The notes under the pieces: generated by a model
Databases searched by the model: none
What the model was told of the DNA's origin: nothing
Seen by the model: only the letters and a program-made list of their open reading frames with translations
Shown: one piece after another, positions 13,688-21,750 of the stretch
Position numbering within the stretch: the stretch's first letter is position 1
Layout: each line of letters opens with the position of its first letter
Assembly: GCA_963748095.1 (NCBI GenBank)
Contig: CAVVIO010000032.1
Span: 1-23,460 of the forward strand
Origin: CAVVIO01 sp963748095
GTDB lineage: Bacteria; Bacteroidota; Bacteroidia; Bacteroidales; UBA10428
DNA length: 23,460 nucleotides
Reading direction: 5' to 3'
Made by a program: the position numbers and the translations under genes

Positions 13688-14641
13688 TCATATAGTTATT
13701 ACCACATTCCCCTTTTTGTGTCCCGCCTCGACATATCTGTGGGCCTCGACCATTTGCTCCAACGGATAGCTTCTGTCAATTACCGGTTTAAACTCACCAG
13801 ATTTTGTAAGGTCCAGTAACAGAACAAGATCATCATAGCTTACTTTGGCTAATCCATCATCTATTGAGATGTACTTTCCATCAGTAGTGAGGGAGTTTTT
13901 CGCTTGTGATTTCAAGTTCTTCCTATCCGCCACCTGCTGTGGAACGGCATCCAGTATCAAATCATAACGTTCACCACGTTTCGAATAGTCCTCTTTTGTA
14001 TAGTCAATTACCGTTTCGGCTCCAAGGGATCTTACCAATTCCAGGTTCGCAGTACTACAAACCCCTGTCACTTTGGCCCCATAATGCCTGGCAATTTGTA
14101 CGGCAGTTGTACCGATCGATCCGGAGGCTCCAATTATGAGAACATTTTTCCTTCTTTGGATGTCTCCCTTCTTCAGGAAGAACATCGCCAGCTGTCCAGG
14201 GTAGGGAATCGCAGCAGCCTCCTCGTAGGTCGTATTGATCGGTTTTGGCAACACAATCCAGTCTTCCGGAATGCATATGTACTGGGCATATGTTCCAAAC
14301 CGGGTCTTGAAGGGAGACAAAACAGTATATGCAACGACCGGATCATCTATCCTGAACCGTTTCACATCGTTTCCAACAGACTCGACTTCTCCAGCTGCCA
14401 CCATTCCAAGAATGGGGTTCCTCGGTTTCCCAAAGCCCATCGCAATTCCCATCATCAATCCCATCGGGTGCCACATCGGCAGGTTGAAACTCCTGACGAT
14501 GCAGTCACTTGATGTAACTGTTGTCGCGTGGATCTTTATGCAAATTTCATTTTTCCCGGGAACGGGTTTTTCCACTTCCCTTAGCTGAAGAACCTCCGGC
14601 GGTCCATATTTCGTGCATACAATAGCTTTCATCTTTTTCAT
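13688..14641 (-). CDS. Medium-chain NAD(P)-dependent oxidoreductase (quinone-reductase type)
   Basis: 317 residues. The N-terminal GroES-like domain opens with MKAIVCTKYGPPEVLQLREV, and the Rossmann motif GASGSIGTTAVQIARHYGA begins at residue 171, followed by the acidic-basic segment of the cofactor site. The usual zinc-binding cysteine/histidine set is missing, which points to the quinone oxidoreductase/enoyl reductase branch. It would reduce a quinone or unsaturated carbonyl in the cytoplasm with NADPH. The substrate is unknown. Two starts are possible (residues 1 and 4). Copy B of the modular repeat lies 34 bases upstream. Confidence 0.88.
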   Translation of the reverse strand: MKKMKAIVCTKYGPPEVLQLREVEKPVPGKNEICIKIHATTVTSSDCIVRSFNLPMWHPMGLMMGIAMGFGKPRNPILGMVAAGEVESVGNDVKRFRIDDPVVAYTVLSPFKTRFGTYAQYICIPEDWIVLPKPINTTYEEAAAIPYPGQLAMFFLKKGDIQRRKNVLIIGASGSIGTTAVQIARHYGAKVTGVCSTANLELVRSLGAETVIDYTKEDYSKRGERYDLILDAVPQQVADRKNLKSQAKNSLTTDGKYISIDDGLAKVSYDDLVLLLDLTKSGEFKPVIDRSYPLEQMVEAHRYVEAGHKKGNVVITI

Positions 14642-14674
14642 ATCGTTTCATTTATAATTTGAAATTTTTACTGG

Positions 14675-14780
14675 TTTTTTTATATTTTCAATTCATGTTT
14701 TGAAACCGGTATATACATTTCGGTTGCTTTTCGATTGACATCCCTAATTGCTTTTTCCCCAACTTCCAAACTTCCTATCC
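14675..14780 (-). repeat. Modular intergenic repeat, copy B
   Basis: TTTTTTATATTTTCAATT, then CATGTTTTGAAACCGGTATATACATT as in copy A, then CGGTTGCTTTT and CCCCAACTTCCAAACTTCCTATCCG. The order matches copy E. It lies immediately upstream of the oxidoreductase gene. Confidence 0.75.
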
Positions 14781-14861
14781 GTTATCCGCAGCTTGCAGCT
14801 ATGTGTCTTTATCTCTTCGTGAAAAAACGGTTGTATCATTATGAACAGGTTCATTTTATAA

Positions 14862-14891
14862 GGTGTCCGCAGGCAGGGCCGTACGGACACC
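14862..14891 (-). terminator. Hairpin after the beta-lactamase-like gene
   Basis: GGTGTCCG and CGGACACC form a perfect eight-base stem with a 14-base loop, seven bases after the stop at 14899. No T-run follows, so it may be a REP-like or RNA-end structure rather than a classical terminator. Confidence 0.5.
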
Positions 14892-14898
14892 ATGTTAA

Positions 14899-16086
14899 TT
14901 ATAGTTCGCTATGGACAACCGGGTCAGTCGATCCTTTTTTCTCTTTATCAATCTCGTCAGTAATTGTTTTCACAAAATTGGCGACAGCAAAATGCCGCTC
15001 GTTACTTTCAGCCTCAGGCCATGCACTGTTGACGGCAATCACCAGTTGCCTGGAAGGGTCGATATGGATCATCTGGCCATAGATCCCTAATGCCTCGAAT
15101 GAACTGCTATCAAAGATCCACCATCCGTATCCATAGCCCCCGCCGGGCCAAAGCGGTACCTGTATACGAGTCGCCGTTTTAAACCAATCACCTGGAACAA
15201 TGGATTCCCCGTTAATGCGTCCGTCTTCGAGAACAAATTGTCCGAACCTTGCGAAATCACGGAGGATCATCTGGAGGCAACAGCCTGCCAGTTCCTGACC
15301 GGTCCGATCCAGGGCCCAGATGGCATCCTGCTCCATACCGTAAGGAATCCAGATCTTCGAGGAAAGGTAGTGGGATAACGTTTGATGGGTAGCAGCACTG
15401 ACAAGGACCCCCAGCAGGTCCGTTTCACCTGTACTATACACCCATTTTTTCCCGGGTTCTGCCTCGGCCGGCAAACGTCGCATATAACTTACCGTTGCAT
15501 TTATGCCCGGTTCTACCGAATCTGTGCTTAACCTGGCAATATCAGAATTCTGATCCGTATAATTCTCGTTCCACCGTACACCGGTGGTCATGGTGAGAAG
15601 ATGGCGGATGGTCACTTTATCGTAGGCGCTCCCTTTTAAATCGGGGAGGTAGTCCGTTACGGTGTCGTCCACACTTTTAATGTAACCATCTTTGATGGCT
15701 GCCCCTACGAGGGTGCTCGTTATTGATTTTGCAACAGACATTGACGACCACAGGCCGGATTCGCTGTGCCCGGGAGCGTAGCGTTCCAACCGGATCTTTC
15801 CATCCTGTAAAATAAGGAGGCCGGCTACTTTCTGTTCAGTCATAAAATCTTCAATTGCTTTTTCTTTTTCTCCACCCGCGCTGAATGCGGCAAAGGGCAA
15901 TCCCTGTGAAAGCTCGTGCACGTTGCTCCCCTTCGGCACTTCGCGCTCTTTTTGATTCTCCCGGGATGCGTTTTTTGAAAGTGAATCCGGGACATTGGTG
16001 CGCCGGGCAAGAGAGAAAGAACCCAGGGTCAGCATGATAGCCAGCCCGATAACTGATAGATTTGGTGTGTTAAGGTTTGTTCGCAT
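14899..16086 (-). CDS. Serine beta-lactamase-like hydrolase (class C / NylB-like fold)
   Basis: 395 residues with a Sec-type N-terminal hydrophobic segment (about 8-26), so periplasmic or membrane-attached. The catalytic SxxK motif is S117-V-A-K120. Y217-S-T219 replaces the usual Y-x-N, and GIYGQ at about 334-338 takes the place of the KTG box. SITSTLVGAAIKDGYIKSVDD and HLLTMTTGVRW are typical of the Beta-lactamase family PF00144, which includes esterases, peptidases and 6-aminohexanoate-dimer hydrolases. Drug hydrolysis cannot be assumed. It sits between two gene units with no overlap; a hairpin follows it. Confidence 0.87.
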   Translation of the reverse strand: MRTNLNTPNLSVIGLAIMLTLGSFSLARRTNVPDSLSKNASRENQKEREVPKGSNVHELSQGLPFAAFSAGGEKEKAIEDFMTEQKVAGLLILQDGKIRLERYAPGHSESGLWSSMSVAKSITSTLVGAAIKDGYIKSVDDTVTDYLPDLKGSAYDKVTIRHLLTMTTGVRWNENYTDQNSDIARLSTDSVEPGINATVSYMRRLPAEAEPGKKWVYSTGETDLLGVLVSAATHQTLSHYLSSKIWIPYGMEQDAIWALDRTGQELAGCCLQMILRDFARFGQFVLEDGRINGESIVPGDWFKTATRIQVPLWPGGGYGYGWWIFDSSSFEALGIYGQMIHIDPSRQLVIAVNSAWPEAESNERHFAVANFVKTITDEIDKEKKGSTDPVVHSEL

Positions 16087-16221
16087 AATTTCATTTTGTT
16101 TTTTTGCTCACCAGAGCATTATTAAACAGATTAATATTAATTAAATATACAAAAAAAAACCGGTTACCCGGGAAGACACAAGATGGCAGCAGGCAGTACG
16201 CCAGTTAGGCTTACAGTCTTT

Positions 16222-16235
16222 GAACCGGCCGGTTC
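16222..16235. promoter_or_regulatory. Perfect 14-base palindrome
   Basis: GAACCGGCCGGTTC lies 33 bases downstream of the stop-side of the beta-lactamase upstream region and 33 bases beyond the end of the DHFR-like gene at 16268. It could be an operator for the beta-lactamase-like gene (136 bases from its start) or part of a transcription end for the DHFR-like gene. Role unknown. Confidence 0.35.
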
Positions 16236-16267
16236 ACTACAATCCTGGCTCTTATTTTTAAACATTG

Positions 16268-16834
16268 TCAATGGTTCGTTGTTTTTTCGTTTGCGGTTTC
16301 ATAGTAAAGCGTTACTGCACCTCCACTAAAGGTTTTCGTCTTAATAAGTTTAAAAATAGTCCTGTTGCTGATGTTTTCAAATAATGGCAACCCGACTCCT
16401 GCAACAACCGGATGAATGCAAAGCTGGTATTCATCAATCAAATTAAGTTTCATTAACTGTATAATTAAACTGCGGCTACCAACAAAGATGTCTTTACCCG
16501 ATTGTTGTCTGAGCTCTAAAACTTCTTCTTCAAGGTCCCGGTTTGTCAACTTTGCACTTTCCCATTCTACGTTTTTAAGTGTGTGTGAAAAAACAATTTT
16601 CGGGATCTTGTCAATAGCCATGGCAAAGTCATTCATTGATTTTTCTTCTGAAGGGTTTTCCAGCAGTGTCCGCCAAAACTCCATAAGCTGATATGTAATT
16701 CTGCCATATAAAATGACGTCTCCCCGGCCGAGTAGTTCTGTATAATGTTGATGAATTTCCTCATCAGGTATTCCGGCCGTATGGTCGCAAAACCCGTCAA
16801 TTGTCATATTGATTGCTGCAATTACTTTTCTCAT
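16268..16834 (-). CDS. Dihydrofolate-reductase-like (RibD C-terminal fold) protein 2
   Basis: 188 residues, same superfamily as 13056-13592 but clearly distant from it. Opening strand MRKVIAAINMTIDGFCDH, GDVILYGRITYQLMEFW, IPKIVFSHTLKNVEW, KDIFVGSRSLIIQLM and PVVAGVGLPLF are the recognisable blocks. A glycine-rich GGG turn of the usual VGGG is changed to VGSRS, so cofactor binding may differ. Cytoplasmic. Lies 90 bases downstream of the Arr-type gene and may share its transcript. Function unknown; reductase activity is inferred from the fold. Confidence 0.85.
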   Translation of the reverse strand: MRKVIAAINMTIDGFCDHTAGIPDEEIHQHYTELLGRGDVILYGRITYQLMEFWRTLLENPSEEKSMNDFAMAIDKIPKIVFSHTLKNVEWESAKLTNRDLEEEVLELRQQSGKDIFVGSRSLIIQLMKLNLIDEYQLCIHPVVAGVGLPLFENISNRTIFKLIKTKTFSGGAVTLYYETANEKTTNH

Positions 16835-16924
16835 ATTTTGTTATTTTGATTGATTGAATTTCTAACTAAGGGATCAATGCTGCTTCGCGGTGTTGTCTAT
16901 GGTTTGTTACCATCCGCCCGGAAA

Positions 16925-17668
16925 TTAATTAATAATTTCTCCTTTGTTATTCGCCAGCTTTTCGCGCCATTTTTGGAGTTCCCCGGGTGTTAGTTTAATC
17001 CAATCTGTTACTTCTCCAACGATTTTCAATGGCGCCTGGCTTCGAAATGAACGTGTGGGATTGCCTGGGAATTTTTTGTCCGTAACGTTTGGGTCATTTT
17101 CAAAGCTTCCAGTAGGTTCAACTATATAAACACGTTCACGACCTTCACCTTTAGCTAATTCTGCTGCAAGACCTGCCGCATTAACCAGGGCTGTAAAATA
17201 AATATGATTCATTTTGAGGTCATTCTTGTAATTCGAACTGCCCCCTGCTGTCAACAAATCGCCAACCTGCAAATCCGCTCTCGTCCCGTGATAAAAGGGC
17301 CCTTTGTCCGGCAGTTTGTCCCTGAACGAAATTGCTAATTCATCATTCATTTTCGCGTTGTCAGGGTCGCCTAACTCCTCATAACATTTAGCAATATTTG
17401 AATAGAGAGAAGGAAAAATCCCTTTAAAATAGTCGTCGTTTATTTTTAGCGCCAACTGTAAACCTGTATCAAGCCATTTTAATTTGTCGGAAACATTTTT
17501 TTGATGTCGGGCTATATAATGAGATGCAAGAAATTTTTCAAAGTCGTTTGTCGCTTCGTTCCAGGCTTGAAGAAATATTCTGCCTGCTTCTTCAGGTTTG
17601 CTTTTTCCTTCCAGGTCCATTCCTTGCAGACAAAGCTTAACTATGTTGTTGTTTGGGTTGAATTCCAT
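16925..17668 (-). CDS. arr: Arr-type rifampin ADP-ribosyltransferase with helical N-terminal extension
   Basis: 247 residues. Residues of about 123-240 are an Arr domain: FYHGTRADLQVGDLL with H127, HIYFTAL with Y157, and VEPTGSFENDPNVTDKKFPG with D192, the H-Y-D set that binds NAD+ and modifies rifamycins at the C23 hydroxyl. KKFPGNPTRSFRS is near-invariant in the family. Ordinary Arr proteins are about 140 residues; here residues 1-120 are helical, resembling paired TPR-type helices (KPEEAGRIFLQAWNEA, SNIAKCYEELGDPDNAK). Copy C of the modular repeat lies upstream. Whether the native substrate is a rifamycin is not known. Confidence 0.92.
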   Translation of the reverse strand: MEFNPNNNIVKLCLQGMDLEGKSKPEEAGRIFLQAWNEATNDFEKFLASHYIARHQKNVSDKLKWLDTGLQLALKINDDYFKGIFPSLYSNIAKCYEELGDPDNAKMNDELAISFRDKLPDKGPFYHGTRADLQVGDLLTAGGSSNYKNDLKMNHIYFTALVNAAGLAAELAKGEGRERVYIVEPTGSFENDPNVTDKKFPGNPTRSFRSQAPLKIVGEVTDWIKLTPGELQKWREKLANNKGEIIN

Positions 17669-17756
17669 TAACTGATTAGTTTGTTTATAAATTATTAAAT
17701 GTCAATTTAGTTAATTGTCTTTATACTGTTGAAGTGTCACACAATGATCGCTAAAT

Positions 17757-18060
17757 TATATAAGCGCATTGTGTTTATTTTTCATATAGTTTTTTAAATG
17801 AGGTACGCCCTCCCCTACTCCCAACTTCCTATCCGCCAAATAAATGTAAGGCGTAAATGAACAGAAAGCAAATCGCCCCACAGAACATCCTTTCGAATAG
17901 CAACAACTTCTAAATAATTATTTCCTGTTTTCCTTTTATATCAAAAGATACAGAAGGTTGTTGAAATTTTTTATAAAAATTAATCCTTCACATACTTGCG
18001 CCGAACTGCTATCATTTTAATTTGCTTTCCGTTAATTTTTGGAAAACGCGATTCTGTCAT
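17757..18060 (-). repeat. Modular intergenic repeat, copy C
   Basis: First 45 bases (TATAAGCGCATTGTGTTTATTTTTCATATAG...) match copy E with one change and copy D closely. From 17820 onward about 240 bases match copy E at roughly nine bases in ten. The central part present in E (CAATTCTTGTTTTGAAA...) is absent here, so C looks like an internally deleted E. It lies 88 bases upstream of the Arr-type gene. Confidence 0.85.
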
Positions 18061-18349
18061 TGATTAGCCAGGGGAAGGACAGAATATTTGATTTACTGAG
18101 GTTGAGTTTGTGAAGATTGATTTATAGAAGGCTGGTTTGGCTGTATTTTATCCCCAGAAGGGATGGCAATTTTTCATTTTGCATTTTTCCTCCAATCTGA
18201 TTTGTTAATCCGAAAAATATTTACCGGCATTTCTTTAAAAATTGTCTGTTTCTTGTCCGGTTAAGAAATATTTCATCTTATTTCAAAGTATCAGGTTGTG
18301 TGGTATTCGCAAATGAGTCATAACGTTTTGCCTGTTCTTCTTATTCTTC
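18061..18349. other. Intergenic stretch, nothing recognised
   Basis: No frame with coding character on either strand and no strong hairpin. AACGTTATGACTCATTT (minus strand, near 18320) faintly resembles the edges of the inverted repeats at 13636 and 18855. Confidence 0.4.
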
Positions 18350-18742
18350 CTATTTCGTTTCACTGATTGGGTGACGCAACAATATCACCCCAAAGAATAC
18401 ACCAAATATAAAATAAATTACTCCTACTGTCCAGATAATGTGTGACGAATTGGGATTTGAAATTAGCCCTTTTATTAATGCAAGTCCTGCTATCAGAAAA
18501 TGCGTAAAATTGGCAACTGCTATCGGGCGGTTATAAATTCCGCCTATTAAACCGGCCTTAGTCATCCAGTTGAGCATTCCAAAAGCAAAATAAAGTGCTC
18601 CCATAATTTGCACCAGAATCAGAGCTGATTTATTGATGTCAATATCCAGTTGACCTAATATTGTGTCAGGCATAAAAATCAAGAATATCCCCGCTGCCCA
18701 CAAGGTTACCGCACTCATTGTCATTATAATTTTTGTATTCAT
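18350..18742 (-). CDS. Small four-helix membrane protein of unknown function
   Basis: 130 residues with four hydrophobic segments at about 5-25, 40-60, 75-94 and 102-122, connected by short polar loops (DIDINKS, GGIYNRP, SNPNSSH). The N-terminus is short and there is no signal peptidase site, so it is an inner-membrane protein. The layout resembles small DUF-type membrane proteins often carried as accessory genes, but I cannot name the family. It stands alone between a featureless gap and the large palindrome at 18855-18974. Confidence 0.75.
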   Translation of the reverse strand: MNTKIIMTMSAVTLWAAGIFLIFMPDTILGQLDIDINKSALILVQIMGALYFAFGMLNWMTKAGLIGGIYNRPIAVANFTHFLIAGLALIKGLISNPNSSHIIWTVGVIYFIFGVFFGVILLRHPISETK

Positions 18743-18854
18743 ACAGCTAAGGTTTTTTTATCCAATAATATTGTTTCTATATCTGTTTTCCTTTACTGGA
18801 ATATTTTCCTGTCGGATTGCCGTTGTTCATTCGTCTGCTATAGTTGCGGCCAAC

Positions 18855-18974
18855 GTTCCTTGTATATGGTGTTGTTTGGCGAATCGGAGTGCGTTTGTAT
18901 CCACCGTTGGAAAAGCTTAGTAAATGAAACCAAGCCAAAACCTTTGTCCGACCGCCAAATACACTATATACGAT
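18855..18974 (-). repeat. 120-base imperfect palindrome with attC-like architecture
   Basis: CCTTGTATATGGTGTTGTTTGGCGAATCGG (left arm, 18858-18887) is complementary to the right arm ending CGCCAAATACACTATATACGA (18948-18973) with few mismatches and short bulges. The 60-base centre has further weak pairing. AACGTTGG lies at the outer edge on the minus strand. Long, imperfect, asymmetric stems of 60-140 bases just after a gene are the form of integron attC sites; exact core consensus (GTTRRRY) is not met and no integrase is in view. It begins 17 bases after the lipoprotein gene, so it may also end transcription. Confidence 0.6.
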
Positions 18975-18991
18975 TTTATGGACAATAATTA

Positions 18992-19642
18992 TTATTGATT
19001 GATATTATATCTTACTAATCGTTTCTCACGGGTACCACCAGAAGGAATCCAAATTTGCAATTGATAAATTACTCCAATATTTTTTGCAAAATACTTGTTT
19101 GTATATCTTAGATTCTCACCAGATGTATTTTTAGGGTTAATAATTACTGTTCCTCTGAAATTTAATAAGTTATTATATTTACCTGCAGGAACACTAAAAT
19201 CATCATTCATTTGTTCCATTTTATAAGTAATTGTGTATAGTGTATCACCTTCAAATATTTCAGTATTTCTTAATAGTGTATCCTGGAAATTATCTTCAGA
19301 AAATAAAATTTGACCTTTTGGAGTTATTAAATTTTTTAAAGAATCCCTACAAAAAATTGTATCTGTTTGCAATACTTTCACATCATTGCGATGAAAATAA
19401 TCAAATCGAAAGTATTTTTTACCTTTAATTAATGTATCTGATGAAATAATTACACTATCATAAGACGTAGTTTGGGATCCAATACCATTTGGAAAAGAAT
19501 CATTAACGTCATAAACCCAATAATTTCCTACAGACATCGGTAGATAATCTAATGTTGACACATCCGTTTTTTCAATATCATTTTTTTTCTCACAGGAATA
19601 AATAGATACAATTACCATTAATAATAGGATTACATTTTTCAT
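18992..19642 (-). CDS. Lipoprotein of unknown function
   Basis: 216 residues with a lipoprotein signal peptide: MKNVILLLMVIVSIYSCEKK, cysteine at residue 17. The mature part is rich in beta-strand and aspartate/asparagine, opening with LDYLPMSVGNYWVYDV, a motif recurrent in Bacteroidota surface lipoproteins. Later strands alternate (YTITYKMEQMND, LLNFRGTVIIN). No catalytic motif. Acidic residues after the cysteine (EKKND) are not the clear surface-export signal, so inner or outer leaflet placement is open. Copy D of the modular repeat lies upstream, the attC-like palindrome downstream. Confidence 0.8.
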   Translation of the reverse strand: MKNVILLLMVIVSIYSCEKKNDIEKTDVSTLDYLPMSVGNYWVYDVNDSFPNGIGSQTTSYDSVIISSDTLIKGKKYFRFDYFHRNDVKVLQTDTIFCRDSLKNLITPKGQILFSEDNFQDTLLRNTEIFEGDTLYTITYKMEQMNDDFSVPAGKYNNLLNFRGTVIINPKNTSGENLRYTNKYFAKNIGVIYQLQIWIPSGGTREKRLVRYNINQ

Positions 19643-19749
19643 TTTAGTTGTTTTTAGTTTAACAAAATTTTTAATGAATAATCGTAAAATTTATCAATAG
19701 GCCTGCATTGTTTTTATTATAACGTAAGTTTTGTTATTTTATTGACCAC

Positions 19750-19840
19750 AACTTATTTATAAGCGAATTGTTTTTATTTTTCATATAGCCATTTAATCAT
19801 TTATGTCCTCCTCCAACTTACCCCTCAACTCCCAACTTCA
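19750..19840 (-). repeat. Modular intergenic repeat, copy D (shortest)
   Basis: CTTATTTATAAGCGAATTGTTTTTATTTTTCATATAG matches copies C and E closely, then a diverged stretch, then CCCAACTTC. It lies 107 bases upstream of the lipoprotein gene. The 250 bases beyond it (19841-20022) hold nothing recognisable. Confidence 0.7.
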
Positions 19841-20022
19841 GGAACAACAACTAAAAATAAAATATAAATCTGCAAAAAGCAATTTTTCTTAAGGTTAACA
19901 TCATAGAAATGTGATAAGATAAAATTAAACGTTTCGAAAACACTTTGATATTATCTCTATATAAATTGGATTTATTCAATGATATGTTTTCTGTTAAAAT
20001 GCTGAAATAATATGTGAAGGAT

Positions 20023-20085
20023 GTGGGTTGCAAACCCACATCTGCGGGGGCTTTACTACCGGGCACTACGTGCCGTGTGAAGCCC
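20023..20085. repeat. REP-like element, family 2, copy b, with an adjoining hairpin
   Basis: GTGGGTT-GCA-AACCCAC (20023-20039) is a perfect stem. GGGCTTTAC...GTGAAGCCC (20048-20085) encloses CGGGCACTACGTGCCG, giving a nested stem-in-stem. The second part is homologous to 12991-13032. It lies just after the DUF4403 gene end. Confidence 0.65.
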
Positions 20086-20091
20086 TATTTA

Positions 20092-21750
20092 TTACCACAC
20101 GTTTTTCACTTTCATTTTAACACCTGATGCAATTCTAACGGGAACAATTACTTCATCTTTTCTAATGTGCACGGAAGAAATATCGAATACGACTTTGTCT
20201 GTTTGAACATCAATGTTGTTTACGGTTTTAAGTTTCTCTGAAATTCTTGTTTCAATCAATTTTTCAGCTTTACTGAATTGAGGTTTTAGATCCCTTCTTG
20301 TTTTGGTCTGAATAATGCTGGTTATTTTTTCTGCGAAAAGCGAGCCAAGAATAGGATATAACTCATTATCTAATTCCGTGCTAAAGGCAAAGTTTTGTAA
20401 TTCAAAAAATCTATCATTCGTAATATTTGGTTGAGCAGTCATGTAAACTGTTCCCATAGTAGAGAGAATCTTTCCTGGGAATCTTGCTGATAGATTTATT
20501 CCAATTGTTAGAGCTTCACCGCTCGGGTAAATTTCAAATTTCTTAATTTTTACTTGAACCCCTTTGGTTTCAAAATTTAAACTATCTGCTTTTATAAAAT
20601 CATTTAATGTGTCGTTTAGCACGCTATATTGGATTTTGATCGGAACAGTAAGTGTAATCAAATTTTTGTCGAAAGAATATTTCCTTAGTTCTGGTATTTG
20701 ATGATTCTTTGTATCTGAAAATTCTTTTTCTGTGCTGACATTCATTAAAACTTTAGAACCGAACTTTAGATTTAAAGTTGATTTGTCAACATATAAATTA
20801 GAGAGATAAAATTGGCTTGGATTAATATTGAGATATAATTTTTCTGAAAAATCCTCTAACTCTGTCGAAGAAGGTTTTACCCACTGTTTTATTTGTTCTC
20901 TCAATTTTTCACAATCGATTTTATCAGATATTTCTTTTTCAATTTCTTTCTCCTTTGATTTGAGTTGTAAATCAGCTGGTAATTTTAGGTTTAACCATAC
21001 TCCGTCCGCAACTTCTATTTTCGGATCGGATACCCATTTATGGTTAATGTCTGTATTTATGTTTGGGCACCAATCCGATTGGAAAGAAATATCAGTGTCA
21101 ATGTAGAAGTCAATCTTTCCTTCAATGTTTTTTCTAGTTAGTGAAAACAACTTTGCACCATCTCCCTTAAAGCCAATTGCACCTTCTATATCTAATGGAA
21201 CAATGATTCTAAGGATGTTGTCTCCAACATTCACAAACTTAATGTCCTTACGCTTTGTAATAGTATATTCATAAGTGTAGCCAACCTGAACCCTTACTGT
21301 ATTAACATAAATCCATTTATTAGGATTATACTTTGGATTCTTAATTTTAATCCATTTGTTTGGGTGAAATAGGGGGTCTTTTGTTTTTATTGTCTTGCCA
21401 AATATTTTTGTTTTAATCCATTTTCTTGGATGGTATAAGGGATCCTTAGTTTTAATCCATTCATTTGGGTCGTATGCTGAGTTTTGTGTTTTGGCTTGAT
21501 ACTTCTTATCAAATTCGTCACTCCCTTTGTCTGAATAAGGTTTAGAAAAAAGACTGTTGACCTTATTTTCAATTTCTTTAAAATCAACAGCTAAGTCTAA
21601 AGAAAGTAGGCTAGTGTCAGGGCTATAAATTGCATCAGAATAGAAATTTTCGGGTTTTGTTGTTATGGCTTTATAGTTCCTTAAAGGGCTGCAACTTGAA
21701 AAAAGCCCTACTGTAATTGAGATAATTATTAATCTATTTAATGTCTTCAT
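20092..21750 (-). CDS. DUF4403-like lipoprotein
   Basis: 552 residues. Lipoprotein signal peptide with lipobox LFSSC, cysteine at residue 20. From about residue 40 (AIYSPDTSLLSLDLAVDFKEIENKVNSLF) the protein follows the DUF4403 pattern: paired large domains of long antiparallel strands, repeated near 365-400 (LTVPIKIQYSVLNDTLNDFI) and ending with a TDKVVFDISSVHIRKDEVIVPVR strand pair. The family resembles lipid-binding tubular proteins and its function is unknown. Residues 93-149 contain four short repeats of the form P-x-K/E-W-I-K/Y. Copy E of the modular repeat lies immediately upstream. Confidence 0.82.
   Translation of the reverse strand: MKTLNRLIIISITVGLFSSCSPLRNYKAITTKPENFYSDAIYSPDTSLLSLDLAVDFKEIENKVNSLFSKPYSDKGSDEFDKKYQAKTQNSAYDPNEWIKTKDPLYHPRKWIKTKIFGKTIKTKDPLFHPNKWIKIKNPKYNPNKWIYVNTVRVQVGYTYEYTITKRKDIKFVNVGDNILRIIVPLDIEGAIGFKGDGAKLFSLTRKNIEGKIDFYIDTDISFQSDWCPNINTDINHKWVSDPKIEVADGVWLNLKLPADLQLKSKEKEIEKEISDKIDCEKLREQIKQWVKPSSTELEDFSEKLYLNINPSQFYLSNLYVDKSTLNLKFGSKVLMNVSTEKEFSDTKNHQIPELRKYSFDKNLITLTVPIKIQYSVLNDTLNDFIKADSLNFETKGVQVKIKKFEIYPSGEALTIGINLSARFPGKILSTMGTVYMTAQPNITNDRFFELQNFAFSTELDNELYPILGSLFAEKITSIIQTKTRRDLKPQFSKAEKLIETRISEKLKTVNNIDVQTDKVVFDISSVHIRKDEVIVPVRIASGVKMKVKNVW

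Noticed and set aside
13056..16834. Calling the two DHFR-fold proteins trimethoprim-resistance genes
   Set aside because: They belong to the RibD C-terminal type of the superfamily and lack the usual folate-site residues, so resistance is not supported.
17980..18060. 26-codon frame in repeat copy C (MTESRFPKINGKQIK...) also partly open in copy E
   Set aside because: Nearly all differences between copies are nonsynonymous and copy E lacks the ATG, so no sign of protein-level selection.
19851..20066. 71-codon minus-strand frame
   Set aside because: Begins in the REP-like element and has no coding character.
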